A stretch of 64,000 bases of DNA, taken from Algibacter mikhailovii (GTDB lineage: Bacteria > Bacteroidota > Bacteroidia > Flavobacteriales > Flavobacteriaceae). Location: positions 198,697 to 262,696 of the forward strand of contig NZ_BMWZ01000006.1 of the NCBI RefSeq assembly GCF_014651495.1, given 5' to 3'. This document shows positions 32,517 to 42,280 of the stretch, piece by piece; position 1 is the first letter of the stretch; every line of letters starts with the position of its first letter. The notes under the pieces were generated by a model. It saw only the letters and a program-made list of their open reading frames with translations. It searched no databases and was not told where the DNA came from. Position numbers and translations under genes: made by a program.

Positions 32517-33551
32517 TTATGAAATTTTAAAAACGGTTTTACTTTTAAAGGTTTCTCCCGCTTTTGTTATAGATTTTGGTGAACCTGGAATATTAGGTCC
32601 ATTTTGATAACGATGTGTTTCGCAACAGAAACCACGATATTTACCATACTGTTCTCCGTTTTCTCTTGCTAATTCATTGGAGGTGTATTTACCAGTATAA
32701 AGCAACATACAGGGCTCTGTTGTTGATACATCAAGACTGAGTCCATTATCGCTGCTTGAGATGGAAGCCACATGCTTTAGGTCTTCATTGGGATTATCAA
32801 AAATATAAAAGTTTTCAAATCCATCTCCCATAGCATCATGCACATCCCCAATACGTTGTCCCACTCTTAAATCATCTACTTGCCCTTCAAGGTTTACAAT
32901 TTCACCTGTAGCAGCTCCGGTTTCATCCATAGCCAAACGTTTATCAGTATTGACCTGTGCTATATGGTTTTCAACGGTTTCTGTAAAACTTGATAAATTA
33001 AAGTAGGTGTGATTAGTTAATGATAAGGGAGTATCTGCATCAGGCATTGCTGTATAGTCAATACATAATTCGTTATCATTACTCAATCTAAAAATCACGG
33101 AGACATCTACATTTCCTGGAAATCCCTCTTCTAGGTCTTTGCTTTGAAGTGTCATTTTAATTGACGACTTATCAACATTTTCAACTTGCCATATTTTCTT
33201 GTCAAATCCAACAATCCCGCCATGTAAATTATTATCTCCACAGTTATCTGCTAATTGAAAAGTTTCTCCATTTAAAGTAAACTTTGAATCTTTTATTTGA
33301 GAGCAATACCTACCAACCGTACAACCAAAATATGGGGAGTTTCCTTGGTAAACATCTGAAAAATAGCCCTCCAGAGTATCAAAACCACACACAATATTTT
33401 GTAATGTTCCATTCTTATTTGGAACAATGAATGAGGTAATTGTGGCGCCATAATTCGTTATTTTAAGTTCCATACCTGTATCATTGGATAAGGTATATAA
33501 ATAAATATCTTGATTTTGATAATTCCCGAAAGTGCTTTTAGTTTCTGCCAT
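32517..33551 (-). CDS. galM: Aldose 1-epimerase (mutarotase)
   Basis: A 344-residue galactose mutarotase-like protein. It has TLSNDTGMELKITNYGATITSFIVPNKNG at the N-terminus, NLHGG with the catalytic His, LTNHTYFNL with the second His, and a YTGKYTSN stretch with a C-terminal Glu-containing segment (GFCCETHRYQNGP). No signal peptide, so cytoplasmic. It interconverts alpha and beta anomers of free sugars such as galactose released by hydrolysis. It lies 9 bases from the upstream sulfatase gene in the operon and supports a free-aldose substrate. Confidence 0.93.
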   Translation of the reverse strand: MAETKSTFGNYQNQDIYLYTLSNDTGMELKITNYGATITSFIVPNKNGTLQNIVCGFDTLEGYFSDVYQGNSPYFGCTVGRYCSQIKDSKFTLNGETFQLADNCGDNNLHGGIVGFDKKIWQVENVDKSSIKMTLQSKDLEEGFPGNVDVSVIFRLSNDNELCIDYTAMPDADTPLSLTNHTYFNLSSFTETVENHIAQVNTDKRLAMDETGAATGEIVNLEGQVDDLRVGQRIGDVHDAMGDGFENFYIFDNPNEDLKHVASISSSDNGLSLDVSTTEPCMLLYTGKYTSNELARENGEQYGKYRGFCCETHRYQNGPNIPGSPKSITKAGETFKSKTVFKIS

Positions 33552-33560
33552 TAGTTTCTT

Positions 33561-35351
33561 TTAGATTAGTTTTTTAACATATATATAATAAACGCCATAA
33601 GTTTTATCTCCTTCCATAAAATCTGCTGTAAACAGGGTTTTTCCAGCCTCTAAATTCAATTCAAAAAGGACTTCTTCTGCGTCGGCATGAATTGGTTTTT
33701 CATAAGTTTCACCAAATAGTGCTATTCGAATTTTGTCAGGAGAAATGGTTTTATAATTGAATAGATACTCAGCATTTGTTTTAGGCATTCCGGTTATTGA
33801 ACCTGAATTTTCTATAGGCCATCTTCTGCAGGAAATTTGATATTTTCCATCCTCTGAGAATTCTAACGCATATTGATTATTCTTGTTATAAATTCCTTTA
33901 GCTATTTGTTCTTGCTTCCAGACCGGGCCATGATCGCCAATGGCATTTTGAATGGTCAATTTTGTGATTTCTTGATTTGCACTCCCAATAACCTCGTAGG
34001 CGAAATTATTATACTCCTCTCTTTGTTGTGCTTTTTCTATAAAATCCTTATTTTCAGATAGGAGATGATGGACTACTTCAGGAAACTCATCAGAAATATC
34101 ATTATTTTGGAGTGGATCTTTCTGAATGTCATATAGTTCTTTACCATGCAATAGGCGCCAATTCCCTTTCATGATGCATGTTTTTGCAGTAGGGTGTGGG
34201 GGTTTCCAATCTTGGTTGTTATGCACAAAAACGGTTCTATTGGTATTTGAATCCGATTTTCCATAGATTGCATTAGATAAATCAATACCATCCATATTCA
34301 TGTTTTCAGGTAGGGTCAGTCCGCACAAATTAGAAAGTGTTGGCAGTAAGTCAATATGTGCTGCCAAAACATTAACATCTGTACCGCCTTCAATTTCACC
34401 GTTAGGCCATCTAATAAAAAATGGTACCCTATGTCCTGCTTCCTCAATATCACCTTTTTGCCCTCTAAACCCCATATTATAACCAATAGTATTGTCCGGA
34501 CTATTACCAAACTGGCCACCATTGTCAGTAGCAAAAATGACTATGGTGTTTTCAATAAGATTCTGTTCTTTTAAAAACGTATTTAATTGGCCTATATTTT
34601 CATCAATATTAGCAATCATGCCGTAAAAATTAGCACTGGGAAAAGCCTTTCCTTCTAGATTCTTATACGGCTCAGCATATTTTTCAGCGACATTTAATGG
34701 CGAATGTGCGGCATTTGTGGGTAGGTATACAAAAAATGGTTTATTCTTATTAGCCTTAATAAATTTCTTTGTTTCATTAAACCAGACGTCTGTGCAATAG
34801 CCTTCAAATTGTTGCGGTGTATTATTTTTAGAATATACATCATCAAAATAGTCATTTCCCCAATAATCAGTGATTTCGCTAATACCACCGAATTGATGAT
34901 GGATTGCTTTTTGAAACCCTTTGTCTGTTGGTCTTGACGGATAATTATTTCCTAAATGCCATTTACCAAACATACCTGTTTGATAACCATTCGCTTTAAA
35001 TACGTCGGCTATGGTTTTTGTGTTTTCATGTAAAGTCGCTCTTCCTTTAAAAGTTGCCCAAGCCCCGTTATTAATAGGATACTGTCCTGTCATAAATGCA
35101 GAACGTGTAGGTGTACATACTGGACTTACATGAAAATCTGTTAAACGAACAGATTCTTGATAAAAGGCATCAATATTAGGGGTTTTTAACCAAGGATTTC
35201 CATGACAGCCTAAATCTCCTATACCTTGATCATCGGTTAAAATAAATATAACATTCGGCTTTGTATATGGCTTTTCTTTTTGACTACAGCTCCATAATAA
35301 TGGAGCCATAATCAAAAAATATATGGTTATATGTTTTAACCTTTGAATCAT
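33561..35351 (-). CDS. S1-family sulfatase lipoprotein with C-terminal domain
   Basis: A 596-residue sulfatase, longer than most. A lipobox-like LLWSC (Cys22) suggests lipid anchoring. Metal pair in LTDDQGIGDLG, formylglycine motif C-T-P-T-R (Cys79), GKWHLGNNYP, ATDNGGQFG. After the sulfatase domain, about residues 460-596 form an extra beta-rich domain (QYALEFSEDGKYQISCRRWPIENSG and onwards), shared with the paralogue at 43827. The gene starts directly at the end of the cycloisomerase candidate and is followed by the mutarotase, so an envelope enzyme is transcribed with cytoplasmic ones. Its sulfated sugar is probably the same galactan unit (inference). Confidence 0.92.
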   Translation of the reverse strand: MIQRLKHITIYFLIMAPLLWSCSQKEKPYTKPNVIFILTDDQGIGDLGCHGNPWLKTPNIDAFYQESVRLTDFHVSPVCTPTRSAFMTGQYPINNGAWATFKGRATLHENTKTIADVFKANGYQTGMFGKWHLGNNYPSRPTDKGFQKAIHHQFGGISEITDYWGNDYFDDVYSKNNTPQQFEGYCTDVWFNETKKFIKANKNKPFFVYLPTNAAHSPLNVAEKYAEPYKNLEGKAFPSANFYGMIANIDENIGQLNTFLKEQNLIENTIVIFATDNGGQFGNSPDNTIGYNMGFRGQKGDIEEAGHRVPFFIRWPNGEIEGGTDVNVLAAHIDLLPTLSNLCGLTLPENMNMDGIDLSNAIYGKSDSNTNRTVFVHNNQDWKPPHPTAKTCIMKGNWRLLHGKELYDIQKDPLQNNDISDEFPEVVHHLLSENKDFIEKAQQREEYNNFAYEVIGSANQEITKLTIQNAIGDHGPVWKQEQIAKGIYNKNNQYALEFSEDGKYQISCRRWPIENSGSITGMPKTNAEYLFNYKTISPDKIRIALFGETYEKPIHADAEEVLFELNLEAGKTLFTADFMEGDKTYGVYYIYVKKLI

Positions 35352-36446
35352 TTATTTTTCCTCGAAAGGTGCTAATTTTTCCCAATTAAAAATCACGCCT
35401 ACTCCCGGATAATCTGGAGCTACTGCTCTGTAGTTTTCAACAACCAAAGGTCTCGTTGTATATTCGTCTATTGGAAAGCTGTGCACTTCTAACCAACCTG
35501 AGTTAGGTTGTGAGGACACTAAGCTTACATGCAATTCTTGCATACCATGAGAACAAGCTGGGATGTCATGTTTATCTGCTAATCTTGCAGCTGCCAACCA
35601 ACCTGTAACACCACCACAATTTGAAGCGTCAGGTTGTACAAAGGATAATTTTGCTTGGTCAAAGGCATACTCAAACTCATGAATAGTATGCAAATTTTCA
35701 CCCATGGCTAATGGGAATCCTGTGGCATCAACTATTTCCCCAAAACCCTTGTAATTGTCTGGAATAATTGGTTCTTCAAACCAAGTAATATTATGTTCCT
35801 TGAAGCCTTCAATAGCTTTAATTGCTTTTTCAACGGTCATAGAATAGTTGGCATCTACCATGAATGTTACATCTGGACCAATGTATTCTCTAACAGCTTT
35901 GATTCTATCTAAATCCTCTTGAAGGTCTTCACGGCCTATTTTAATTTTTACAGCATTGAAACCTCTTGCTAAATACCCCTTCATATTATCCAATAATTTT
36001 TCAATTGGAAACATTAAATCAATACCACCACAATACGCCTTACAAGTATTACCATGTCCGCCAGCCATTTTCCATAAGGGTTGTCCAGCTTTTTTACATC
36101 TAATATCCCAAAGGGCAATGTCAACCGCTGAAATTGCAAAAGATGCTATACCGCCGCGCCCTACATAGTGCACATGCCATTCTAAGAAATCATAAATACC
36201 TTCAATATCCGTCCCATCTTTTCCTATTAAAGCATCGGCAAAATCATGCTCAACCATGGCCTTAATTGAAAAGCCTCCTTTGCCACCTGTATAAGTGTAA
36301 CCCGTACCCTCGCTGCCATCTTCGAGGGTAATGGTTACTGTAACTAACTCAAAATGGTAGTGGTCACCATGCTTAGCATCTGACATTACTTCCGGCAAGG
36401 GCACGGTAAACAGACGCGTTTTTACATTTGATATATTTGTACTCAT
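35352..36446 (-). CDS. Enolase-superfamily enzyme, candidate 3,6-anhydrogalactonate cycloisomerase
   Basis: A 364-residue mandelate-racemase-group enzyme. Catalytic K-x-K is Lys167/Lys169 (AVKIKIG), metal ligands are Asp198 (MVDANYS), Glu224 (WFEEP) and Glu250 (MGENLHT), and His300 is in [11 protein letters not shown]. The N-terminal segment [13 protein letters not shown] and the [11 protein letters not shown] loop resemble, as far as I recall, the anhydrogalactonate cycloisomerases of agar-degrading bacteria, which open the anhydro ring to give 2-keto-3-deoxy-galactonate. It overlaps the AldA-like dehydrogenase by one base, the expected partner. A GH117 lies nearby. If not a cycloisomerase it would be an acid-sugar dehydratase (L-fuconate, galactonate). 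It is clearly distinct from the dehydratase at 13378. Confidence 0.8.
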   Translation of the reverse strand: MSTNISNVKTRLFTVPLPEVMSDAKHGDHYHFELVTVTITLEDGSEGTGYTYTGGKGGFSIKAMVEHDFADALIGKDGTDIEGIYDFLEWHVHYVGRGGIASFAISAVDIALWDIRCKKAGQPLWKMAGGHGNTCKAYCGGIDLMFPIEKLLDNMKGYLARGFNAVKIKIGREDLQEDLDRIKAVREYIGPDVTFMVDANYSMTVEKAIKAIEGFKEHNITWFEEPIIPDNYKGFGEIVDATGFPLAMGENLHTIHEFEYAFDQAKLSFVQPDASNCGGVTGWLAAARLADKHDIPACSHGMQELHVSLVSSQPNSGWLEVHSFPIDEYTTRPLVVENYRAVAPDYPGVGVIFNWEKLAPFEEK

Positions 36447-37906
36447 TACTTTTTAGGATTGTGTCTTACATAGAACGTTTTCTTTTCTAAATACTGCTCA
36501 AAACCATATTTACCATCTTCACCGCCAGATCCAGATAATTTGTATCCATTATGAAAACCTTGATGTTGCTCGCCATGACCTCTATTTACATAGATTTCGC
36601 CATATTCTAGCTCGTCATTACATTTCATAATAGTGTTCATATCATTGGTAAACACCATAGCCGCTAAACCATATTCACAATCATTGGCATAGCCTATAAC
36701 TTCATCAAAGGTTTTGAATTTTAATACGGGTAAAATTGGACCGAAAGATTCTTCGTGTACAATGGTCATGTCTTGTGTAACATCTGTTAAAACGGTAGGC
36801 TCAAACCAATAACCTTTTTCAAATTGAGCACCTGTTGGACGCTTTCCACCGGTAGCGAGTGTTGCACCTTCTTCAAGACTAACAGCTACTAAATGTTCCA
36901 TATGCTTTAATTCTGAAGCATTGACTTTTGGTCCCATATCCGTATCTTCTAACATAGGGTCGCCTACTTTAATTTCTTTAGTAGCCGCTATGAATTTTTC
37001 CATAAATACATCATAAATATCTTCATGTACATACATACGTTCGTTACAGGTACAAACTTGTCCACAGTTGTCAAATCGAGAATGTAAAGCCGATTCAACT
37101 GCAGCGTCAATATCAGCATCTTCAAATACTATAAATGGAGCTTTTCCACCTAATTCTAATTGAACATGTGTTAAATTATCAGCTGCCTTACGAGCAATTT
37201 GCTGTCCAACAGGGGTAGAACCTGTCATAGTAACCATTTTAGTAATTGGGCTTTCTACTAAAGCATTACCCATGGCACGACCTGGACCTGTTAAGATATT
37301 AATTACACCTTTAGGAATACCGACTTTATTAGCAAGATTTCCAAGTTCTAAGGTAGATATTGGTGTTTCTGAAGTTGGTTTAATGACAATTGAATTTCCT
37401 GCAACTAAGGCTGGTCCTAATTTACGACCTGCTAGGGCTAGTGGAAAGTTCCAAGCGGTAATAGCAACAACGACACCGCGTGGTACCTTTTGAATCCAAA
37501 TTTGTTCATTCGGGTTATCAGAAGGAATGATATCACCTTCAATACGTCTCGCGCCTTCGGCTGCATATCTTATAAATGAAGCGGTTACAGCAACCTCAAA
37601 ACGCGCTACTTTTAATAGCTTCCCTTGTTCCTTTGTTAACAATTCAGCTAAATGCTCTGTGTTTGCATCAATTTCATCAGCCAATTTATATAAGAAATCA
37701 GCACGTTCACGAGCCGGTAATTTTTTCCACTCTTTTTGTGCTTTATCTGCTGCTTTTAAAGCTTCCAAAGCTTCTTCAGCTGTACCATTTTGTACTCTTG
37801 CCACAACTTCTTCTGTTGATGGACTAAGAATGTCTATAGTCTCTCCTGAAGTTGATGTTCTCCATTCACCATTAATAAACAATTGGTAATCTTTAATTTC
37901 TGCCAT
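36446..37906 (-). CDS. AldA-like aldehyde dehydrogenase, candidate 3,6-anhydrogalactose dehydrogenase
   Basis: A 486-residue cytoplasmic ALDH with general base Glu251 (ELGGKAPF), catalytic Cys285 ([14 protein letters not shown]) and [18 protein letters not shown]. The C-terminus, with [15 protein letters not shown] and [17 protein letters not shown], is of the AldA (lactaldehyde dehydrogenase) type, a group that also includes the anhydrogalactose dehydrogenases of agar degraders. It would oxidise L-AHG to 3,6-anhydrogalactonate, feeding the next gene, which it overlaps by one base. Lactaldehyde or another aldose-derived aldehyde is the alternative substrate, but no aldolase producing lactaldehyde is in this operon. 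Confidence 0.85.
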   Translation of the reverse strand: MAEIKDYQLFINGEWRTSTSGETIDILSPSTEEVVARVQNGTAEEALEALKAADKAQKEWKKLPARERADFLYKLADEIDANTEHLAELLTKEQGKLLKVARFEVAVTASFIRYAAEGARRIEGDIIPSDNPNEQIWIQKVPRGVVVAITAWNFPLALAGRKLGPALVAGNSIVIKPTSETPISTLELGNLANKVGIPKGVINILTGPGRAMGNALVESPITKMVTMTGSTPVGQQIARKAADNLTHVQLELGGKAPFIVFEDADIDAAVESALHSRFDNCGQVCTCNERMYVHEDIYDVFMEKFIAATKEIKVGDPMLEDTDMGPKVNASELKHMEHLVAVSLEEGATLATGGKRPTGAQFEKGYWFEPTVLTDVTQDMTIVHEESFGPILPVLKFKTFDEVIGYANDCEYGLAAMVFTNDMNTIMKCNDELEYGEIYVNRGHGEQHQGFHNGYKLSGSGGEDGKYGFEQYLEKKTFYVRHNPKK

Positions 37907-37916
37907 AATTTTTTAG

Positions 37917-39344
37917 TTAATTATTAATTTTTGGTTTTCTGTATTTATCCATTCTAATTGCTGCCTTACCTTCGTATCGCCTTTTTAATTGCCAAAGCGG
38001 TCTTTCTAAGGTTAATTCCCAATCGAATAACATTTTATATAATTCTCTTACTTTTTCGGGCTGTTTTGAAGCTAAATCATTAATTTCTGAAATATCATTC
38101 TCAATATGATATAACTCTGCAGGTCTATCTGGAAAACGAATGAGCTTATAATCGTGATGTCTAATTGCAGCTCTCGATTCTTTTTTCCAATATAAAGTTT
38201 CATGAGGTTTTTCTTGATTTCCTTTTTCTAAATACGGTAAAAGATTAACCCCATCTAGCCCCTCTATTTTTCTGAGATCGCCGCCTGCTAAAGACACAAA
38301 TGTTGGAAACAAGTCTAAAGTGGAAATAGGATTGTTATAGACCGAATTCTTTTTCAAGGTTCCTTTCCAAGACATTAAAAAGGGAATACGAATACCGCCT
38401 TCTAAATGATTTGCTTTTGTTCCACTAAGAGGAAGGTTACTAGACCCATTAGAATCTGATGGACCTCCATTATCATTTGTAAAAACAATCAATGTGTTCT
38501 TTTCTATCCCTAAATCTTTTAGTTTTTGAAGCACCTCACCGCAAGCTCTATCTAGACCAATAGTCATAGCTGCTAATGTTCTTCGCTTCCCTGTTAAATG
38601 ACTTGGTACTTTTTTTAAGTCGTCTTTTCGAGCTTCCATTGGTGTATGAACCGCATTGAAAGATAAATACACAAAAAACGGATTGTCTTTATTACGTTCC
38701 ATGAAACTCATAGTTTCATTAGCTAAAGCATCTGTAAGGTATATCTCGCTTTCTTTGAAATTTTCAAAACCTCGTTCTAATTTTTTAGAAACAGATTCCT
38801 TTTGCTCTTCCTCAGCATATTCATAATAACTTCGCGCACCGTCTCTAAAACCATAAAACTCATCAAAACCTCTTTTTGTAGGATGAAAGCGGTCGGCATT
38901 ACCCATGTGCCATTTTCCAAAAATTGCAGTTTTGTAGCCTAAATCCCTAAGATAATAAGCTACCGTCATTTGATTTAGCGGTAACCCCATTTCATCAGCT
39001 AACAAACCTGATGCACTCATATAGCCAGGAACATTATTCTCCTCAAATCCAAATTTTTGTTGATATTTTCCTGTTAGAATCCCTGCTCTTGAAGGACCAC
39101 AAACTGCAGCCGAAACGTAAGCTTGAGTGAATTTTACACCACTTTTGGCTAAAGCATCTAGATGGGGAGTTTTGAATTCATTATTGCCTTGAAACCCAAA
39201 ATCGGCATAACCAGCATCATCAGATAGAATGAAAATAATATTGGGTTTATCTTGAGCTGAAAGCCCTTGAATAGCAACAATTACAATCATTATAAAGAAT
39301 AATGATTGTAATTGGTTAGCTATTTTAAGAGTTTTAAATTTCAT
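37917..39344 (-). CDS. S1-family sulfatase, arylsulfatase A/GALNS-like
   Basis: A 475-residue secreted sulfatase with signal peptide (about residues 1-31, ending GLSAQ). Metal pair in [11 protein letters not shown], formylglycine motif C-G-P-S-R (Cys82), [24 protein letters not shown] and [23 protein letters not shown]. The pattern is that of the arylsulfatase A/N-acetylgalactosamine-6-sulfatase group, often active on galactose 4- or 6-sulfate in marine bacteria. It sits between the KduD-like SDR and the AldA-like dehydrogenase with gaps of 19 and 10 bases, so it is an integral part of the operon. Confidence 0.93.
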   Translation of the reverse strand: MKFKTLKIANQLQSLFFIMIVIVAIQGLSAQDKPNIIFILSDDAGYADFGFQGNNEFKTPHLDALAKSGVKFTQAYVSAAVCGPSRAGILTGKYQQKFGFEENNVPGYMSASGLLADEMGLPLNQMTVAYYLRDLGYKTAIFGKWHMGNADRFHPTKRGFDEFYGFRDGARSYYEYAEEEQKESVSKKLERGFENFKESEIYLTDALANETMSFMERNKDNPFFVYLSFNAVHTPMEARKDDLKKVPSHLTGKRRTLAAMTIGLDRACGEVLQKLKDLGIEKNTLIVFTNDNGGPSDSNGSSNLPLSGTKANHLEGGIRIPFLMSWKGTLKKNSVYNNPISTLDLFPTFVSLAGGDLRKIEGLDGVNLLPYLEKGNQEKPHETLYWKKESRAAIRHHDYKLIRFPDRPAELYHIENDISEINDLASKQPEKVRELYKMLFDWELTLERPLWQLKRRYEGKAAIRMDKYRKPKINN

Positions 39345-39363
39345 TTATACTTGAAAAGTTCAA

Positions 39364-40134
39364 TTATCTTCCCATCCAACCTCCATCTACTAGAGTGATT
39401 GAACCGTGCATATAATCAGATGCTTTAGAAGCTAAGAATACTATAGGTCCTGCGAAATCTTGTGGTTCTCCCCAGCGCCCTGCAGGAATACGTGCTAATA
39501 TAGACTCTGCACGTTCTGGGTTGTTACGTAAAGCTTCGGTATTATCGGTTGCAATATAACCTGGTGCAATGCCATTCACATTTACACCTTTCCCGGCCCA
39601 CTCATTAGCAAATGCCATAATCATTTGACCTATAGCACCTTTACTAGCTGCATAACCAGGTACAGTAATACCCCCTTGGTAAGTCAATAGAGAAGCCGTA
39701 AATATTATTTTACCAGAACCTCTAGCAATCATATCTTTTCCTATCTCCCGAGTTAAAATAAATTGGGCGTTTTGGTTCACTTCAATGACTTTATCCCACA
39801 TGTCATCTGGATGCTCTGCAGCAGGTGTTCTTAAAATTGTTCCTGCATTATTTACCAAAATGTCTATTTGTGAATGATTCGCTTTGACCTCAGAGATAAA
39901 AGCGTATAAGGATTTTCTATCTGAGAAATCACATTGATATGCTGTGAATTTCTTTCCAAGCGCAGTAACTTCTTTTTCAATGGCACTACCTTCTATTTCA
40001 AGAGTAGCAGAAACCCCAATGATATCTGCTCCAGCTTCAGCTAAAGCAACGGCCATGGCTTTTCCTATACCTCTTTTACAACCTGTAACAATCGCTACTT
40101 TTCCTTCTAAATTAAAACTATTTAAAATACTCAT
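39364..40134 (-). CDS. KduD-like SDR, candidate 2,5-diketo-3-deoxygalactonate reductase
   Basis: A 256-residue cytoplasmic SDR. The cofactor motif is TGCKRGIG (residues about 18-25). NNAG, catalytic Ser in TASLLTYQGG, and YAASK are all present, and the C-terminus (ASDYMHGSITLVDGGWMGR) is typical of KduD, 2-dehydro-3-deoxy-D-gluconate 5-dehydrogenase. KduD-type enzymes reduce 2,5-diketo-3-deoxy acids to KDG, the last step in the L-AHG route described for agar degraders. Alternatives are L-fucose dehydrogenase or 2-keto-3-deoxy-L-fuconate dehydrogenase, both also SDRs. The operon lies 86 bases downstream of the Zn-alcohol dehydrogenase. Confidence 0.85.
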   Translation of the reverse strand: MSILNSFNLEGKVAIVTGCKRGIGKAMAVALAEAGADIIGVSATLEIEGSAIEKEVTALGKKFTAYQCDFSDRKSLYAFISEVKANHSQIDILVNNAGTILRTPAAEHPDDMWDKVIEVNQNAQFILTREIGKDMIARGSGKIIFTASLLTYQGGITVPGYAASKGAIGQMIMAFANEWAGKGVNVNGIAPGYIATDNTEALRNNPERAESILARIPAGRWGEPQDFAGPIVFLASKASDYMHGSITLVDGGWMGR

Positions 40135-40220
40135 TTTTTATTCTTTTGAGCAAAATGCCATTGGTCTTTGGCTTTTGCTGATTATTATGAAATGCTATCG
40201 GTTATCCGCCAATAGTTGTG

Positions 40221-41237
40221 TTATAATTGACAATCCATTAGAACTTTAAGTCCGTCAGGGTTTTTGTCGATATTTTCAAATACTTGTTGAATATTTGATA
40301 GTGGTTGTACGTCTGTAATCATCGCCTCAAAGGGTAATTCATTTGCCGTTATTAAAGCAATTGACTTTTCGTAATCTTCTCTTTCATAAACGCGAGCGCC
40401 AATTAGTTTTAATTCCTTCCAGAAGAATTTGAACAAATCAATAGGTTTCTTTTCACCATGTATAGCCACCATTAAAATTCTTCCACGAATTCCTGCAACT
40501 TCCGTCATGACATCAAGAGCAGGCTGCACACCAGCAACCTCAAAAACAACATCAGCTTTTCGTCCTTCTGTTTTACCATGTACATAATCTACTAAGTCAA
40601 CTTCTAAAGGACTTACCGCATCAAAACCTAATTCTTTAGCTTTAGCGATACGAATAGGGTTTACCTCTGAAATAATAACTTGGGCTCCTACTTCTTTGGC
40701 AACCATAGCTACCAATAATCCAATAGGACCACCGCCTAAAACAACGGCTGTTTCTCCAGCAACTAATCCGCTTAAGCGCACATCATGTGTGGCGACAGAT
40801 AGGGGTTCGATTAAAGCCGCTAGTTTTAAATCTGTATTTTCTTTTAATTTATGAAGCGTAAACGCAGGCACATTCCAATATTGCTGCATAGATCCTGGGC
40901 TATCAATCCCTATAAAATTCAACTCTTCACAAATATGATTAAATCCTTTATCAGAAGGTTTGGCTTTTGAGTCGTCTAAAGGGCGAACTACGACCTTATC
41001 TCCAATGGCAAATCCTGAAACTTCTGCACCCACTGCATCAATAGTTCCAGACATTTCATGCCCAATAGTTTGTGGCATATCTACTCTTTTATCCATCATA
41101 CCATGATAGATATGTACATCAGTACCGCAAACTCCGGAGTATGCTACCTTAATTCTTACGTCTTTTGAAGCTGGTTCTTCAACTTCTTTTTCGACTACCG
41201 TGAAGGTTTTATTGCCTTCATATTGTGTTGCTTTCAT
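40221..41237 (-). CDS. Zinc-dependent medium-chain dehydrogenase, candidate 2-keto-3-deoxygalactonate 5-dehydrogenase
   Basis: A 338-residue MDR-family dehydrogenase. Catalytic zinc ligands are in SGVCGTDVHIYHG and GHEMSG, and the Rossmann motif is VLGGGPIGLLVAMVAK. The structural-zinc four-Cys lobe is missing: the region holds SKAKPSDKGFNHICEEL with one Cys. It resembles threonine/sorbitol/galactitol dehydrogenases. It is the first gene of the operon, directly downstream of the IclR-regulated promoter. Oxidation of a secondary hydroxyl, such as C5 of 2-keto-3-deoxy-L-galactonate, would fit between the cycloisomerase and the KduD-like reductase. That assignment is inference; L-fucose or galactitol oxidation is possible. 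Confidence 0.85.
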   Translation of the reverse strand: MKATQYEGNKTFTVVEKEVEEPASKDVRIKVAYSGVCGTDVHIYHGMMDKRVDMPQTIGHEMSGTIDAVGAEVSGFAIGDKVVVRPLDDSKAKPSDKGFNHICEELNFIGIDSPGSMQQYWNVPAFTLHKLKENTDLKLAALIEPLSVATHDVRLSGLVAGETAVVLGGGPIGLLVAMVAKEVGAQVIISEVNPIRIAKAKELGFDAVSPLEVDLVDYVHGKTEGRKADVVFEVAGVQPALDVMTEVAGIRGRILMVAIHGEKKPIDLFKFFWKELKLIGARVYEREDYEKSIALITANELPFEAMITDVQPLSNIQQVFENIDKNPDGLKVLMDCQL

Positions 41238-41244
41238 TTTGATA

Positions 41245-41259
41245 AATTTAGTTTCAAAT
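41245..41259. repeat. AATTTAGTTTCAAAT repeat, copy 1 (IclR operator candidate)
   Basis: AATTTAGTTTCAAAT is repeated identically at 41345-41359, exactly 100 bases away. Copy 1 is 8 bases upstream of the Zn-dehydrogenase start. With GTTT..AAAC symmetry (41251-41266) it is a likely operator half. Confidence 0.6.
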
Positions 41260-41272
41260 GATAAACTATTTT

Positions 41273-41284
41273 CTTATTTGAAAC
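41273..41284. promoter_or_regulatory. CTTATTTGAAAC operator candidate at the promoter
   Basis: CTTATTTGAAAC is the exact reverse complement of GTTTCAAATAAG at 41351-41362. It overlaps the transcription-start region of the minus-strand promoter (41284-41316), where a repressor would act. The adjacent IclR gene is the natural candidate for binding it. Confidence 0.6.
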
Positions 41285-41316
41285 AAATATAAGAATTAAG
41301 CGTAAAATCAGCCAAA
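41284..41316 (-). promoter_or_regulatory. Promoter of the eight-gene operon
   Basis: On the minus strand TATATTTG (complement of CAAATATA at 41284-41291) and TTTG (complement of CAAA at 41313-41316) are separated by 21 bases, matching the Bacteroidota -7/-33 consensus. The Zn-dehydrogenase start is 46 bases downstream. Confidence 0.7.
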
Positions 41317-41344
41317 TAAATTCAAAATAATTTGTTCAAATATG

Positions 41345-41362
41345 AATTTAGTTTCAAATAAG
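41345..41362. repeat. AATTTAGTTTCAAATAAG repeat, copy 2 (IclR operator candidate)
   Basis: Second copy of the repeat (41345-41359), extended by AAG so that 41351-41362 mirrors the site at 41273. It lies upstream of the operon promoter and between the IclR gene end and the operon, so it probably serves co-operative binding. Confidence 0.6.
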
Positions 41363-41435
41363 GAATTTTGTATAAATTTCCTGACCCAAAAATAATGGTC
41401 TGACTTTCAGTTATTAAAGAATTGTAATTATGGGC

Positions 41436-42227
41436 TTACTGACCTAAATACCCAAGTTTTGTTGAAATTTCTAGGGCGTATTTTGCTACGGTTTTACCCT
41501 TAGCCTCAAATTCATTATGAGGCAATCTACCATGAGGTGCAGTAATCCAGAGTGCTGCCACAGGATAGCCGTATTCATTGAAAATAGGAGCGCCTAGACA
41601 GTGAATTCCTTGTATGTCTTCGCCGTTATCAATGGCATAGCCAATCTCTTTAACCTTTTTTAATTGCTCCTTGAATTCAACCTTAGAAACGATAGTGTTA
41701 TCGGTGAACTTGGTAAAGGGCATTGCTTTCAGTATTGTGGTGGCCTCTTCTTTAGGCAGGTTTGCTAAAATTGATTTGCCTCCAACAGAGCTATGTAAGC
41801 TAAATTGGGTGCCTTGTTCTACAAAAAGTTTCACTGGGTATGATGAAGAAACCTGTTCTAGAATAGTACCTTTTACACCTAGAATAACCCCAAGCATAAC
41901 AGATTCTTTTAATTCATCTCTAAGCGCACGCATAACATCAATAGACATTTCTACAATGCTTTGCTCATTCATAGACGAAATTCCAAGAGTCAATAGTTTT
42001 CTTGAAAGTGTTATCTTTTTAGTTGTTTCGTTTTTCTGAAGATAATTTTTAAAAATAAGTGTACTAACTATTCTAAAAGCGCTGGACTTAGAAATGTCTA
42101 ATTTTTCAATAATCTCAGCCAATGTTAAGCCTTGCTTGTAGGTTGCTAATAGTTCCATGACCAATAGTCCGCGCTCTAAATTAGGGACATTATAACTTGC
42201 TTTTGAATCTACATTAGCTTTACTCAT
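41436..42227 (-). CDS. IclR-family transcription regulator
   Basis: A 263-residue regulator. The N-terminal winged HTH is LERGLLVMELLATYKQGLTLAEIIEKLDISKSSAFRIVSTL (residues about 17-57) and the C-terminal effector-binding GAF-like domain follows (about 85-260, with GKSILANLP, GYAIDNGEDIQGIHCLGAPIFNEYG). It lies upstream of the eight-gene operon in the same orientation. The intervening 198 bases carry repeated GTTTCAAAT sites, so it most likely regulates that operon. IclR proteins such as KdgR respond to KDG or related keto acids, which would fit an operon that ends at KDG. CAAATATA at 42244-42251 is a minus-strand -7 element for the gene itself. Confidence 0.92.
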   Translation of the reverse strand: MSKANVDSKASYNVPNLERGLLVMELLATYKQGLTLAEIIEKLDISKSSAFRIVSTLIFKNYLQKNETTKKITLSRKLLTLGISSMNEQSIVEMSIDVMRALRDELKESVMLGVILGVKGTILEQVSSSYPVKLFVEQGTQFSLHSSVGGKSILANLPKEEATTILKAMPFTKFTDNTIVSKVEFKEQLKKVKEIGYAIDNGEDIQGIHCLGAPIFNEYGYPVAALWITAPHGRLPHNEFEAKGKTVAKYALEISTKLGYLGQ

Positions 42228-42280
42228 TTTTATTTTTCTCGTACAAATATATTTAACACTATTCTGTTGACCAATATATT

